In this document: positions 10,070 through 18,808 of the stretch, one piece after another | How the letters are laid out: each line of letters begins with the position of its first letter | Position numbering within the stretch: position 1 is the stretch's first letter | Notes under the pieces: generated by a model | Database searches by the model: none | Seen by the model: the letters and a program-made list of their open reading frames with translations, nothing else | What the model was told of the DNA's origin: nothing | Assembly (NCBI GenBank): GCA_016234745.1 | Contig: JACRAR010000070.1 | Location: forward strand, 1-45,996 | Direction: 5' to 3' | Source: Betaproteobacteria bacterium | Lineage (GTDB): Bacteria > Pseudomonadota > Gammaproteobacteria > Burkholderiales > Rhodocyclaceae | DNA: 45,996 nucleotides | Position numbers and translations under genes: made by a program

Positions 10070-11271
10070 TGAACGCTCCCCACCCCCCAACCCCTTTCCA
10101 CGGCTGGCTTTGCACAGCCAGCCGGCTGCGGTGGCGCGGAGCAATGCTCCGCGAAACCCTACCTCCGCCCCCGGGGCGGGGGCGCCTGCAAGCTCGCTGC
10201 GCTCGGCTGTTACGGGGAGCATTGATTGTTCCTCGGCGCGGATGTTCGCTCCGCGAACGTGCCGTCTCGCCTTGGGGCGGCCCTGCGGCGAGACTGCTCG
10301 GTTATGTGGTTACATTGTGGCTTGTGGCCTGTGGCGGCGTGCCGCACCGACCGGCACCTGAACGCGCCGAGCCGCATGGTGCGCCGTCCGTTCCCAAACC
10401 CGCGGCGGCAATTGCCAAGCCCGTGCTCAAGCAAGGCGGCGGCTATTACCAGGATGACGGCCCCGGCGACTCGCCGCCTTCCGCCGAGTTTCTTGCCGCC
10501 ATCGCGAATGCCGAACCGCGTCTCGAGCCACTGCATCGTTTTGCCAACAAGCCATACTCGGTGCTGGGTCGTGACTATATTCCGCTGACCACCCTGGCAC
10601 CCTACAAGGCGCGCGGTGTGGGCAGCTGGTATGGACGCAAGTTCCATGGACAGAAGACTTCCTCCGGCGAAATCTACGACATGTACGGCATGAGCGCCGC
10701 TCATGCGACCTTGCCGATACCGAGTTATGTCCGGGTCAGCAATCCGGCCAACGGCAACAGCGTGATCGTGCGCGTCAATGATCGCGGCCCTTTCCACGCC
10801 GGCCGTTTGATCGACCTGTCGTATGCAGCAGCGTGGAAGCTCGGCTATGTCGGCAACGGCAGCGCCATCGTTGAAGTCGAGAGCATCCTGCCGGGCGACA
10901 GCCAGTATGCCGCCAGACGCCCGCCTCCGGCGGAGGCTGAAGATCCGCTCAGCCGGTTGATCCTGCAGGCGCAGCAACAGTCAAGACAGGCGGATACCCG
11001 CTTGAGTGAAATGAAGGATGCGCGTGGCGTGTTCCTGCAACTGGGCGCCTTCAGCAATCCCGACAATGCCGAGAATCTGAAATCCCGCTTGAGCCGTGAA
11101 TTGGCTGGCTTGACGCAGGCCGGCGAAGCGGGCGAGAAACTCCAGGTGCAGGCGCGTGGCGGCGTTTACCGCGTGCAATTCGGACCCTGGCGCGATCACC
11201 AGGAAGCGCAGCAGATGGCGGAACGCCTGCGCGAGAAGTTCGAGTTGCAGACGGTGGTGGTGCGCCAGTAG
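10066..11271 (+). CDS. rlpA: Septal/peripheral lytic transglycosylase-like lipoprotein RlpA
   Basis: RlpA cleaves or binds glycan strands lacking stem peptides. A double-psi beta-barrel is seen in GVGSWYGRKFHGQKTSSGE and VRVNDRGPFHAGRLIDLS, and a C-terminal SPOR domain spans about the last 80 residues (GVFLQLGAFSNPDNAENL). The lipobox is LVAC in LLGYVVTLWLVACGG, Cys at about residue 88 of the long frame. The start is uncertain. The frame opens at a GTG (10066) overlapping rodA, but about the first 75 codons run through palindromic repeat sequence. A start nearer the signal peptide, for example the TTG around 10222, gives a normal lipoprotein with a basic n-region. Confidence 0.85.
   Translation: MMNAPHPPTPFHGWLCTASRLRWRGAMLRETLPPPPGRGRLQARCARLLRGALIVPRRGCSLRERAVSPWGGPAARLLGYVVTLWLVACGGVPHRPAPERAEPHGAPSVPKPAAAIAKPVLKQGGGYYQDDGPGDSPPSAEFLAAIANAEPRLEPLHRFANKPYSVLGRDYIPLTTLAPYKARGVGSWYGRKFHGQKTSSGEIYDMYGMSAAHATLPIPSYVRVSNPANGNSVIVRVNDRGPFHAGRLIDLSYAAAWKLGYVGNGSAIVEVESILPGDSQYAARRPPPAEAEDPLSRLILQAQQQSRQADTRLSEMKDARGVFLQLGAFSNPDNAENLKSRLSRELAGLTQAGEAGEKLQVQARGGVYRVQFGPWRDHQEAQQMAERLREKFELQTVVVRQ
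10076..10290. repeat. Cluster of palindromes in the rodA-rlpA junction
   Basis: Several inverted repeats follow one another: a stem GGCTGGCT with AGCCAGCC near 10102-10123, GCGGAGCA with TGCTCCGC around 10136-10152, a CGCCCCCGGGGCGGGGGCG block near 10168, and TTCGCTCCGCGAA near 10245. They occupy what reads as the 5' extension of rlpA. The look is that of interspersed repeat elements inserted at an operon junction. Confidence 0.5.
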
Positions 11272-11346
11272 GGCTGCGATTGAGGCGGTGGCGCCGCGGT
11301 TTGAGACAAACCCTTATACACCGATGGTGTGATGCAAGCCCGCAGT

Positions 11347-12522
11347 TCAAGACCCCAGGATGTCGCGCTCATGCAGACAGACATAACGGATAGCAGTTCG
11401 ACCAGCCCAAGAATAGGCGAGATGAAGTTCGCCAGGACGTCCCTCCAGTATTGTGGGGTAGGCGAGTTGCCCATTGAGATGCCAGTTGGCCCAGCCGCAG
11501 AAGCCCGAGCCCGTATCAATGTCGCGAATCCAGGGCCAACTGAGGCCGTCGTCCTCGCTTAGGGCCAGAGAGAGAGGCCAGCGCGTGCGAGGCCAGTGGG
11601 CTTCGCCCCAAGGAGGATCTTGCCGAGGATCAGTTTCGAGGCAGAAGCGGTTGAAGACCATGGCGAGCAAACCACTGCTGAGGCGAAGCGCTTGGAGCGA
11701 GCTGTTGTTGTTGGGAAGAGGCACTGGTTCGGGTACGGACCACTGACGACCATCGAGGCTGCCTGTAGATCGGTATATCCTGTCAGCGAGGCGACTGCGA
11801 AAGAATTGAAGCAGGGCACTTCCATCGGCAGCGGGGACAATTGAACCGTGGACGCGTCCCTTGCTCTCGGGTACCGGAATGCAGTCACCGAAAGGCCTTC
11901 CGTCCGAACCAAGCGGAAGCACCAGGCTGTGGTCATGACCGAAGGCGCCACCCGTCTCAAGACTTCTATAGATCGGTAGCAACCAATCGCCATTCACTCC
12001 TTTGACGGGGGGATGACGGCAAAAAGCAGGCTCGGAAAACAGTTCGGTGGCACGGGACCAGCGGCGTCCCCAGCCACTGGTGCTCTGGTGCCGCAAGCTG
12101 GCAGTCCACTGCATGGAAAAGGTGGAACCGTCACGCTGCCAAGAGTCGTCGTGCGGATCCCGGGCGATCTGGGCAGTGTGAATCAGATGAAGACGACCAT
12201 CAGCTGTGGTGAAAAGGAGGGGGTTCTGCTCCGACATTTCCGGATGCTGCGACAGGAGGTGGGGAACACTCCAGCGGGTCTGGCCACGACGCAGCACACT
12301 GCCGTAAATCGACATGCCAGCCGTTCCTTCCTGGCCGCCAGCCATCCAGACGCAGGCAAGCTTATCAGGATCAACCCAGCAAAGCTGCGGGGCATGATTC
12401 TGTAAACCAGCAGGTTCAAGCAATGCCCATGTACCAAGGTCCAATGGTGTGGTCACCAATTGCCCCCAGGTAAACCGAGCAGCGAAGTTGCGCGTCGGCG
12501 GCGGAGAAACGGAGAATGGCAT
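11347..12522 (-). CDS. BNR/Asp-box sialidase-like protein
   Basis: A 391-residue protein with beta-propeller character. Two Asp-box motifs are clear: SLDGRQW (about two thirds along) and SEDDGLSW (about 330). Weaker repeats occur in the N-terminal half. Trp-rich strands and the segment GRVHGSIVPAADG fit the exo-alpha-sialidase-like superfamily. The set of catalytic residues cannot be confirmed by eye, so the substrate is open. No signal peptide is evident, so it may be cytoplasmic. The ATG at 12522 is chosen over a GTG at 12546. It is transcribed against the surrounding cell-wall genes, between rlpA and dacA, which are usually adjacent, suggesting acquisition. Confidence 0.6.
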   Translation of the reverse strand: MPFSVSPPPTRNFAARFTWGQLVTTPLDLGTWALLEPAGLQNHAPQLCWVDPDKLACVWMAGGQEGTAGMSIYGSVLRRGQTRWSVPHLLSQHPEMSEQNPLLFTTADGRLHLIHTAQIARDPHDDSWQRDGSTFSMQWTASLRHQSTSGWGRRWSRATELFSEPAFCRHPPVKGVNGDWLLPIYRSLETGGAFGHDHSLVLPLGSDGRPFGDCIPVPESKGRVHGSIVPAADGSALLQFFRSRLADRIYRSTGSLDGRQWSVPEPVPLPNNNSSLQALRLSSGLLAMVFNRFCLETDPRQDPPWGEAHWPRTRWPLSLALSEDDGLSWPWIRDIDTGSGFCGWANWHLNGQLAYPTILEGRPGELHLAYSWAGRTAIRYVCLHERDILGS

Positions 12523-12546
12523 GGTCGGGTGGAGTCTGCTCAGCAC

Positions 12547-12915
12547 CTAAGGCATGAAGAAGTACAAACAACTCAAGAAACGATTTCGGCAGTCAATTAA
12601 CTGTGGCAGCAGACAGAGGGTACCAAATGGATAGGTATTTCAACGACACAGTCCCAGTATCCTCGACCGTAGCATCCATGTCAAAGAGCTAGGTCGAATG
12701 TTCGCAATGGGAGCAACATTTCCACCGGCAGCCGTAGCCAACGGCTGCAGTAGCGTTGTTCAATTTTGTCGCCAGGAAGCCGCCATTACCCAGCAATATT
12801 ACGGTCGGCACACTTGTCATCACCAACGCGACACACCAACGCCTTGTTCCTGCAGTGGATGGCAGATCACCCTATAATTCAAACCTTCTTGCTGTTTCTG
12901 CGATTTTCCCAGTCC
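12547..12915. other. Spacer upstream of dacA
   Basis: These 369 bases hold no convincing gene. There is a perfect 8-bp hairpin at 12728-12748 (GCAGCCGT / ACGGCTGC, 5-base loop) with no T-run. A consensus -10 element TATAAT sits at 12873-12878. The region is less GC-rich than its neighbours, consistent with insertion debris from the sialidase-like gene. Confidence 0.4.
12873..12878 (+). promoter_or_regulatory. Possible -10 element for dacA
   Basis: Exact TATAAT, 37 bases upstream of the chosen dacA ATG. A -35 box at standard spacing is weak. It supports the start at 12916 over the earlier in-frame starts at 12766 and 12859, which would lie upstream of transcription. Confidence 0.4.
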
Positions 12916-14052
12916 ATGCACTACTTTCCTGTTTTGTTGCCCCTGCTGCTGATATTCTTGTCGGCGCTCCCTGTGCAGGCGCAGAATGTGCCCGAGCCGC
13001 CGACTGTGGCCGCGCGCTCCTGGCTGCTGCTTGACTTCAGCTCCAGCCAGGAGTTGTCCAGCGCCAATCCGCAACAACAGGTCGAGCCCGCTTCGCTGAC
13101 CAAACTGATGACGGCCTACCTGAGTTTTGGGGCGCTCAAGCAAGGCAAGCTCAAACCCGATCAGTTCGTGCCGGTTTCCGAACGCGCCTGGAAGACCCAG
13201 GGCTCGCGCATGTTCATCGACCCCAAGCATCCGGTGAAAGTGGAGGAACTGCTGCGCGGCATGATCGTGCAATCGGGCAATGACGCCTGCATCGCCCTGG
13301 CGGAAGCCATTGCCGGGTCCGAGGAGGCCTTTGTGCAATTGATGAACCGCGAGGCGCAGCGGCTTGGCTTGCAGCACACGCAGTTCAGGAATTCCACGGG
13401 CCTGCCCGATCCGCAACATTATTCGACTGCGCGCGATCTGGCCTTCCTGGCGACTGCCCTGATCCGCGACTTTCCCGAGTACTACCCGTTGTATTCGATC
13501 AAGGCCTACAGCTATAACAACATCACCCAGAACAACCGCAACCGCCTGCTCTGGCTTGATGCGCAAGTCGATGGTGTCAAGACGGGACACACCGATGGCG
13601 CCGGCTATTGCCTGATTGCCTCGGCCAAACGAGGCACGAGACGCCTGCTGGCCGTGGTGCTGGGCGCTGCTTCCGACGCCAGCCGCGCCCAGGAGGCCAT
13701 GAAACTGCTCAATTATGGCTACCAGGCTTATGACGGCGTCAAGCTCTACGAAGTCAATCAGACGGTTTCGCAGCTGCGCGTCTTCAAGGGCGAGCAGAAC
13801 AGCGTGCGCGCCGGTTTCAGCAGCGAATTTGCGCTCTCGGTGCCGAAAGGGCAGGCCGCTGCGTTGCAGGTGCAACTGGTCGGACAACCGCCCTTGCAGG
13901 CGCCAATCGCAAAAGGGCAGGAGATCGCCAGGTTGAAGCTGTTCATCGGCAGTTCGCCGTGGGGCGAGTATCCGCTGGTGGCCCTAGAGGACGTGCCGGC
14001 AGCAGGCATCTTCGGCCGTGCCTGGGATGCAGTGCGGCTTTGGTTCGAGTAG
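12916..14052 (+). CDS. dacA: D-alanyl-D-alanine carboxypeptidase (PBP5/6 family)
   Basis: DacA (378 residues) trims the terminal D-Ala from pentapeptides in the periplasm. The start MHYFPVLLPLLLIFLSALPV gives a proper signal peptide ending in VQAQ; longer frames upstream carry non-homologous sequence. Catalytic motifs are Ser60-Leu-Thr-Lys63 (EPASLTKLM), Ser120-Gly-Asn122 (VQSGNDAC) and Lys222-Thr-Gly (DGVKTGHT). A C-terminal beta domain and an amphipathic end (FGRAWDAVRLWFE) fit membrane anchoring. Next to the D-amino acid aminotransferase gene. Confidence 0.95.
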   Translation: MHYFPVLLPLLLIFLSALPVQAQNVPEPPTVAARSWLLLDFSSSQELSSANPQQQVEPASLTKLMTAYLSFGALKQGKLKPDQFVPVSERAWKTQGSRMFIDPKHPVKVEELLRGMIVQSGNDACIALAEAIAGSEEAFVQLMNREAQRLGLQHTQFRNSTGLPDPQHYSTARDLAFLATALIRDFPEYYPLYSIKAYSYNNITQNNRNRLLWLDAQVDGVKTGHTDGAGYCLIASAKRGTRRLLAVVLGAASDASRAQEAMKLLNYGYQAYDGVKLYEVNQTVSQLRVFKGEQNSVRAGFSSEFALSVPKGQAAALQVQLVGQPPLQAPIAKGQEIARLKLFIGSSPWGEYPLVALEDVPAAGIFGRAWDAVRLWFE

Positions 14053-14062
14053 TCCCGTGTCG

Positions 14063-14914
14063 ATGATATACCTCAGCGGGGCCTTCATGCCCCTGACAGA
14101 AGCCAGGGTGTCGGTGATGGATCGCGGCTTTCTGTTTGGCGACGGCGTATATGAAGTGATCCCCGTGTATTCGCGGCGCCCGTTTCGTCTCGAACAACAT
14201 CTGCAGCGCCTGGCCAACAGCCTTGCCGGTATTCGCCTGGACAACCCACATTCCGCTGCCGAGTGGGCCGGGCTGATCGGCAAGATCATCGACGCTGCAC
14301 CCGGCGATGATCAGCAGGTCTATCTGCAGATCACGCGCGGCTCGGATATCCGGCGCAATCATGCTTTCCCGCAAAGCGCCGTACCGACGGTCTTTATCAT
14401 GAGCGAGCCGCTTGTGCCGCCGCCACCCGAGTTATGCCGGCAAGGCATCCAGGCCATCTCCGCCACGGACAACCGCTGGTTGCGCTGCGACATCAAATCC
14501 ACTTCCTTGCTGGCGAACTGCCTGCTGCGGCAAATGGCGGTCGAGGCCGGTTGTGCCGAAACGATATTGTTTCGCGACGGATTCCTTTCCGAAGGTGCGG
14601 CCTCAAACGTGTTCGTGGTGCGCGGCGGCGCGTTGCTGGCGCCGCAGAAAAATCATCTTATGCTGCCCGGGATCACCTACGACGTGGTGCTCGAGCTTGC
14701 TGCGACACATGGCGTCAGGCATGAGGTGCGCGACGTGCTGGAAGAGGAAGTGCGCCAGGCCGAGGAGTTGTGGATCAGCTCATCCAACAAGGAAGTGCTC
14801 CCGATTGTCGGCCTTGATGGCAGTCCGGTCGGTGACGGCAAACCCGGCAAACTGTTCGCCGTCATGAACGGCTGGTATCAGGAGTTCAAGCGCGCGGTGA
14901 TGCGGGGGAGTTGA
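14063..14914 (+). CDS. dat: D-amino acid aminotransferase (class IV PLP)
   Basis: A 283-residue fold-type IV aminotransferase that interconverts D-alanine and D-glutamate with their keto acids, feeding wall synthesis. The start is the ATG at 14063 (MIYLSGAFMPLTEARVSVMD); a GTG at 14057 is an alternative. Family motifs include DRGFLFGDGVYEV, the PLP lysine in CDIKSTSLLANC, and SEGAASNVFVV. A branched-chain or 4-amino-4-deoxychorismate lyase role is possible for this fold, but the position between dacA and ybeD-lipB is the usual one for the D-amino acid enzyme. Confidence 0.85.
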   Translation: MIYLSGAFMPLTEARVSVMDRGFLFGDGVYEVIPVYSRRPFRLEQHLQRLANSLAGIRLDNPHSAAEWAGLIGKIIDAAPGDDQQVYLQITRGSDIRRNHAFPQSAVPTVFIMSEPLVPPPPELCRQGIQAISATDNRWLRCDIKSTSLLANCLLRQMAVEAGCAETILFRDGFLSEGAASNVFVVRGGALLAPQKNHLMLPGITYDVVLELAATHGVRHEVRDVLEEEVRQAEELWISSSNKEVLPIVGLDGSPVGDGKPGKLFAVMNGWYQEFKRAVMRGS

Positions 14915-14920
14915 GCCGTC

Positions 14921-15184
14921 GTGACAGAACAGACCCTGCTTGAGTTTCCCTGCGACTTTCCCATCAAGATCATCGGCGTCAACCAGGCGGACTATGCCCA
15001 GTCCATCCTCGCCGTGATCCTGCGCCACGCGCCTGACTTCGATGCAGCAAGCATGGAGATGCGGCCTTCCGGTAAGGGTAATTACCTGAGCCTGACCTGC
15101 TGCGTGCGCGCAACTTCCAAATCACAGCTTGATGCGCTGTATCGCGAACTGACAGTCCATCCGCTGGTCAAGGTGGTGCTGTGA
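14921..15184 (+). CDS. ybeD: YbeD/DUF493 family protein
   Basis: An 87-residue conserved protein with a small ACT-like alpha/beta fold, starting at GTG. The family is almost always found just upstream of lipB, as here, and a regulatory role in lipoate metabolism has been proposed. The pattern [12 protein letters not shown] near the N-terminus and a conserved [14 protein letters not shown] end are diagnostic. It overlaps lipB by 4 bases. Confidence 0.9.
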   Translation: MTEQTLLEFPCDFPIKIIGVNQADYAQSILAVILRHAPDFDAASMEMRPSGKGNYLSLTCCVRATSKSQLDALYRELTVHPLVKVVL

Positions 15185-15801
15185 CGAATGAACTGGTGGT
15201 GCGCCAGCTCGGCTTGACTGACTACGAGCCCTGCTGGCGTGCCATGCAGCGCTTCACTGCTGAACGTACCGCCGCGACCGTCGACGAGATCTGGCTCTGC
15301 CAGCATCCACCGGTATTCACGCAGGGCATGGCGGGCAAGCCGGAGCACTTGTTGCGCGATATCGGCGTCCCGGTGGTGAAAATCGATCGCGGCGGCCAGA
15401 TTACTTATCATGGTCCCGGCCAGCTCGTAGGTTATCTGCTGCTCGACCTGAAACGTCGCGACATCAAGGTGCGCAATCTGGTCACGCGCATTGAGCAGAC
15501 GGTGATCGATCTGCTGGCGGAGTCAGGCATCGCGGCAGATCGCCTGGCCGGCGCGCCGGGCGTGTATGTGCAGGGCGCCAAGATCGCAGCGCTGGGTCTG
15601 CGTATCAAGAACGCCTGCAGCTATCACGGCTTCAGCCTTAATGTTGACATGGATTTATCTCCTTACGCGGCGATCAATCCCTGCGGCTATGCCGGCATGC
15701 CGGTGACGCAGATGCGAACATTTTGCGGCGCCTACGATGCGGATAGAATGGCCGCTTTGAGCCTGCGCCTGCTCGACAAACTCCGGGAGCATCTGTCATG
15801 A
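15181..15801 (+). CDS. lipB: Octanoyl-[ACP]:protein N-octanoyltransferase
   Basis: LipB (206 residues) transfers octanoate from acyl carrier protein to lipoyl domains. Signature motif [16 protein letters not shown] at residues 70-85. Catalytic pair Lys134 ([12 protein letters not shown]) and Cys168 (INPCGYAGM). It starts inside the ybeD end and overlaps lipA by 4 bases, a coupled ybeD-lipB-lipA unit. Confidence 0.96.
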   Translation: MTNELVVRQLGLTDYEPCWRAMQRFTAERTAATVDEIWLCQHPPVFTQGMAGKPEHLLRDIGVPVVKIDRGGQITYHGPGQLVGYLLLDLKRRDIKVRNLVTRIEQTVIDLLAESGIAADRLAGAPGVYVQGAKIAALGLRIKNACSYHGFSLNVDMDLSPYAAINPCGYAGMPVTQMRTFCGAYDADRMAALSLRLLDKLREHLS

Positions 15802-16766
15802 ACAACAACGGGCAAAGAGGGGAAGCCAAGACGGCGCGCGCATATGGCAAAAGCGGCAATAGCGGCAAAAGCATGATCAGAATTGTGCCGGTGGCTGCCG
15901 CCCCGCTCAAGAAACCGTCATGGATCCGGGTCAAGACCAGTGTCGATGCGGCGCGCTTCGATGCGGTCAAGAATGTGCTGCGCCAGCAGTCGCTGCATAC
16001 CGTGTGCGAGGAGGCTTCTTGTCCCAACCTCGGCGAATGCTTCGGCAAGGGCACGGCGACCTTCATGATCCTCGGCGATTTGTGCACCCGCCGCTGTCCA
16101 TTCTGTGACGTTGCCCACGGCCAGCCCAAGCCCCCCGATGCCGCCGAGCCGGTGCATTTGGCGCAGACCATCGCGGCCCTGCAGCTCAAATACGTTGTCA
16201 TTACCAGCGTCGATCGTGACGACTTGCGCGATGGCGGTGCGCAGCATTTCGCCGCGTGCATTGCGGCAGTGCGCAAGCGATCGCCGCACACCCGCATTGA
16301 AGTGCTGGTTCCGGATTTCCGCGGACGCCTCGAACTTGCCCTGGAGATTCTTGGAGAAAACCCGCCGGATGTGCTGAACCACAATCTTGAGACCGCGCCG
16401 CGACTCTATCCTCTGGCGCGACCGGGTGCCGATTACCCGCATTCGCTGACACTGCTCAAGTCCTTCAAGGCGCGCAATCCAAATGTCACCACCAAGTCCG
16501 GCGTGATGGTCGGGCTGGGTGAAACGGACGAGGAAATCCTTGCAGTGATGCGCGACCTGCGGGCGCACGACGTCGATATGCTGACCATCGGCCAGTACCT
16601 GGCGCCTTCCGGCCATCACTTGCCGGTCGTGCGCTACGTGCATCCCGACGTGTTCGCGATGTTCAGCAGCGCAGCCCAGGCCATGGGTTTCTCCCACGTG
16701 GCCAGCGCGCCGCTGGTGCGTTCAAGCTACCACGCGGATCAGCAAGCCCACGCCGCAGGTGTTTAG
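15798..16766 (+). CDS. lipA: Lipoyl synthase
   Basis: LipA (322 residues) is a radical SAM enzyme that inserts two sulfurs into octanoyl groups. The auxiliary 4Fe-4S cluster cysteines are Cys70, Cys75 and Cys81 ([12 protein letters not shown]), and the radical SAM cluster cysteines are Cys96, Cys100 and Cys103 (CTRRCPFC). The C-terminal serine ligand lies in RSSYHAD. Normal length; last gene of this plus-strand block. Confidence 0.97.
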   Translation: MNNNGQRGEAKTARAYGKSGNSGKSMIRIVPVAAAPLKKPSWIRVKTSVDAARFDAVKNVLRQQSLHTVCEEASCPNLGECFGKGTATFMILGDLCTRRCPFCDVAHGQPKPPDAAEPVHLAQTIAALQLKYVVITSVDRDDLRDGGAQHFAACIAAVRKRSPHTRIEVLVPDFRGRLELALEILGENPPDVLNHNLETAPRLYPLARPGADYPHSLTLLKSFKARNPNVTTKSGVMVGLGETDEEILAVMRDLRAHDVDMLTIGQYLAPSGHHLPVVRYVHPDVFAMFSSAAQAMGFSHVASAPLVRSSYHADQQAHAAGV

Positions 16767-16788
16767 TCGCCAGCGATCACCAAGTAAA

Positions 16789-16940
16789 TTACACCCGAAA
16801 AGAAAATTTCTCGAACTCCTCCAGCGGCAGTGGCCGGCTGAAGAAGTAACCTGGATAGGCATGGGTAGCCGGAACTGGCCAGAAAATCCCGCTGGGTTTC
16901 TGTTTCGACACCCACGAGGTGATAGCGATATGAGACCGGG
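16789..16940 (-). pseudogene. Remnant of an EAL-domain phosphodiesterase
   Basis: Reading the minus strand gives GVETETQRDFLASSGYP in one frame, then AYPGYFFSRPLPLEEFE in the next frame, ending at TAA (16789-16791). Together these are the usual C-terminus of an EAL c-di-GMP phosphodiesterase. A single-base frameshift near 16860 breaks it and the rest of the domain is missing. It lies just downstream of the GGDEF gene on the same strand, so a former EAL partner is likely. Confidence 0.65.
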
Positions 16941-16982
16941 ACGCGGCACGGTTAGGCGGGAAGAATACAGAACCTGTCCTCC

Positions 16983-18590
16983 CTATTGCCTAGTCTGAAG
17001 ATAAGGGAAAAAGCTGCGATCCGCGCCAAGCACGTGCTGGGCAACCAGGTCATTCGCCAGAAACTGGAACAGGTCACCGATGTCAAGGGTCTTGGAATGG
17101 AAGTCGGCAACCAGGTTGCCGGCTGTTTCAACAAGTTTGTGATGTATTCGGGCGTGATCCACCGCACCAGGAAAACCGGCCGCCGCGATAATCGCTTCCT
17201 CGGCTTGGAAATGCTGACCGACGCTGTGAATCAGGGCATCAATCAGTGCCGCTACTTCCTCTGCCGGGCGCCCAGAAAGTACTGCGGCGAGAAGGCTGTT
17301 TGCGTGGCCGAACAGCGCCCGGTGCTGATCGTCAATCACTTTATTGCCGCACTCGTAGGCATGGTGCCAAACAAGCTGCACGAAATGTGTCGAGAGACTC
17401 TCGCCAGCCGCAACTGGATGCGATGTCTCCGGCGCAACCTGCACCTGGTTACGGCCACTGGCCTTCGCCCGATAAAGCGCAGCATCTGCTCTCTGAAACC
17501 ACTGCTCCCAAGTTTCCTGCACCAGGCATTCTGCAACACCGATGCTCACCGAAATATTCCCCACCACTGGAAAATCCGTCTTGGAGATCTTTTCGCGCAG
17601 CCGCTCGGCCAGTGTGGCTTCAGTGGACAGCGTCGTGTTCGGGCAGAGGACAACAAACTCTTCTCCTCCCCAACGTGTTAGCGAATCGGTGACGCGAAGG
17701 GTCGATCGAACCACTGCTGACATGGCAGCCAGAACCTGGTCACCCACTGAATGCCCGCAGGAATCATTAATCTTCTTGAAGTAATCGATATCAATGATCA
17801 GCAAGCTCAACGGGTGGTTGTAACGCCTCAGCCGATCCATTTCGCCAATAACAGCCTCTTCTAGACGGCGCCGGTTCCAGGCGCCAGTCAGTTTGTCTGT
17901 ACTGGCGATACGATCTAGTTCGAGTAGTTGCAGGTCTTTTGCAAGGATGATAGCAATCAGCCTACCGACCAGTATGTACAGCAAAGCCTGAAGTATGAGT
18001 TGGACACCCCAAAGCACATAGCCGGCCCGGCTAATGACCGAAAACTCCTCACTCAAATCAAAAGTCAGGCTGACCGCTCCGAGCACAGTGCCTTCCTGCA
18101 CTGTGTGACACGTCAAGCAATCGGTGCCGCGGAAATCCCTTTTCGCAATAAACGGAACAACAACACGGAAAGCACGTCTACCGGCTTGTTGCAACAAGCC
18201 ACTCTGCAAGTGGCCGCTCTTCAAAACCAGTTGGTCCATATCATCCATTGGCTGCTCCGATGGGAGTCCTGGGCCGAACTCATCCTGAATGGGTTTGTTA
18301 CGCATGACGCGCAATTCCGTCAAGCCATCCGATGCCCCCATCTTCTGTATGTACAAGGTTCGCTGGTCTGGGTCACTGATGGCACGGTTGAGCATCAGCA
18401 TGTTCAGTCCATTCAGTACTCCATCAGCCGAGATCAAAGCTTCCTTTCTTTCTCCATCCAATATCATTTCCGTGTATTTGTCCAACGCAGCAAAATGAAT
18501 CAGCAGCAACACCCCAAGCAATATGAGCTGAATGGGAAGTTGCAGTTTATTGGTCAGGGAAAGCTTGCTCCACCATGTTCTCATAGGCAT
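16983..18590 (-). CDS. Diguanylate cyclase with periplasmic heme c motif and C-terminal hemerythrin
   Basis: A 535-residue membrane protein. A transmembrane helix at about 18-34 is followed by a periplasmic sensor containing Cys158-Leu-Thr-Cys161-His162, a c-type heme attachment motif, then a second helix at about 190-217. A GGDEF domain spans about 225-385, with an active GGEEF at 308-312 and an inhibitory I-site RVTD at 299-302, five residues upstream as expected. The C-terminal hemerythrin domain has His423, His460-x3-Glu464, His479-x3-His483 and His519-x4-Asp524, a complete diiron set. It should make c-di-GMP in response to redox state or oxygen, possibly through two cofactors. An ATG two codons in (18584) has the better ribosome-binding spacing. 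Confidence 0.88.
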   Translation of the reverse strand: MPMRTWWSKLSLTNKLQLPIQLILLGVLLLIHFAALDKYTEMILDGERKEALISADGVLNGLNMLMLNRAISDPDQRTLYIQKMGASDGLTELRVMRNKPIQDEFGPGLPSEQPMDDMDQLVLKSGHLQSGLLQQAGRRAFRVVVPFIAKRDFRGTDCLTCHTVQEGTVLGAVSLTFDLSEEFSVISRAGYVLWGVQLILQALLYILVGRLIAIILAKDLQLLELDRIASTDKLTGAWNRRRLEEAVIGEMDRLRRYNHPLSLLIIDIDYFKKINDSCGHSVGDQVLAAMSAVVRSTLRVTDSLTRWGGEEFVVLCPNTTLSTEATLAERLREKISKTDFPVVGNISVSIGVAECLVQETWEQWFQRADAALYRAKASGRNQVQVAPETSHPVAAGESLSTHFVQLVWHHAYECGNKVIDDQHRALFGHANSLLAAVLSGRPAEEVAALIDALIHSVGQHFQAEEAIIAAAGFPGAVDHARIHHKLVETAGNLVADFHSKTLDIGDLFQFLANDLVAQHVLGADRSFFPYLQTRQ

Positions 18591-18625
18591 CTATCCTCAC
18601 ATCGAATCGCTGGTAGCGGGCACCA

Positions 18626-18808
18626 TCAATCCCTAAGCTGCAGTGAGGCATTTGAATCCGCAAGGATCAGCCTCGCAAATTGGGTTCTTGGCATCGGTTT
18701 GGCAATGTTTGGACAAATCCCCAGGCCAGGATATTTGCCGCTATCGGCCAACAGACCCCGAATCCTTTTGTAGATATGCCGGGAATCTTCCATGACCAGA
18801 ACTTTCAC
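18626..18808 (-). pseudogene. N-terminal fragment of a response regulator
   Basis: The first 30 codons (MKVLVMEDSRHIYKRIRGLL and on) match the start of a REC domain, with the acidic pair at ED. After about residue 35 the sequence departs from the family, and a stop follows at 60 codons, before the phosphorylation site. It is a truncated remnant, probably not functional. Confidence 0.55.

Noticed and set aside
10081-10361. Plus-strand open frames within the palindromic rlpA leader
   Set aside because: Composition follows the repeats and no ribosome-binding site or homology is visible.
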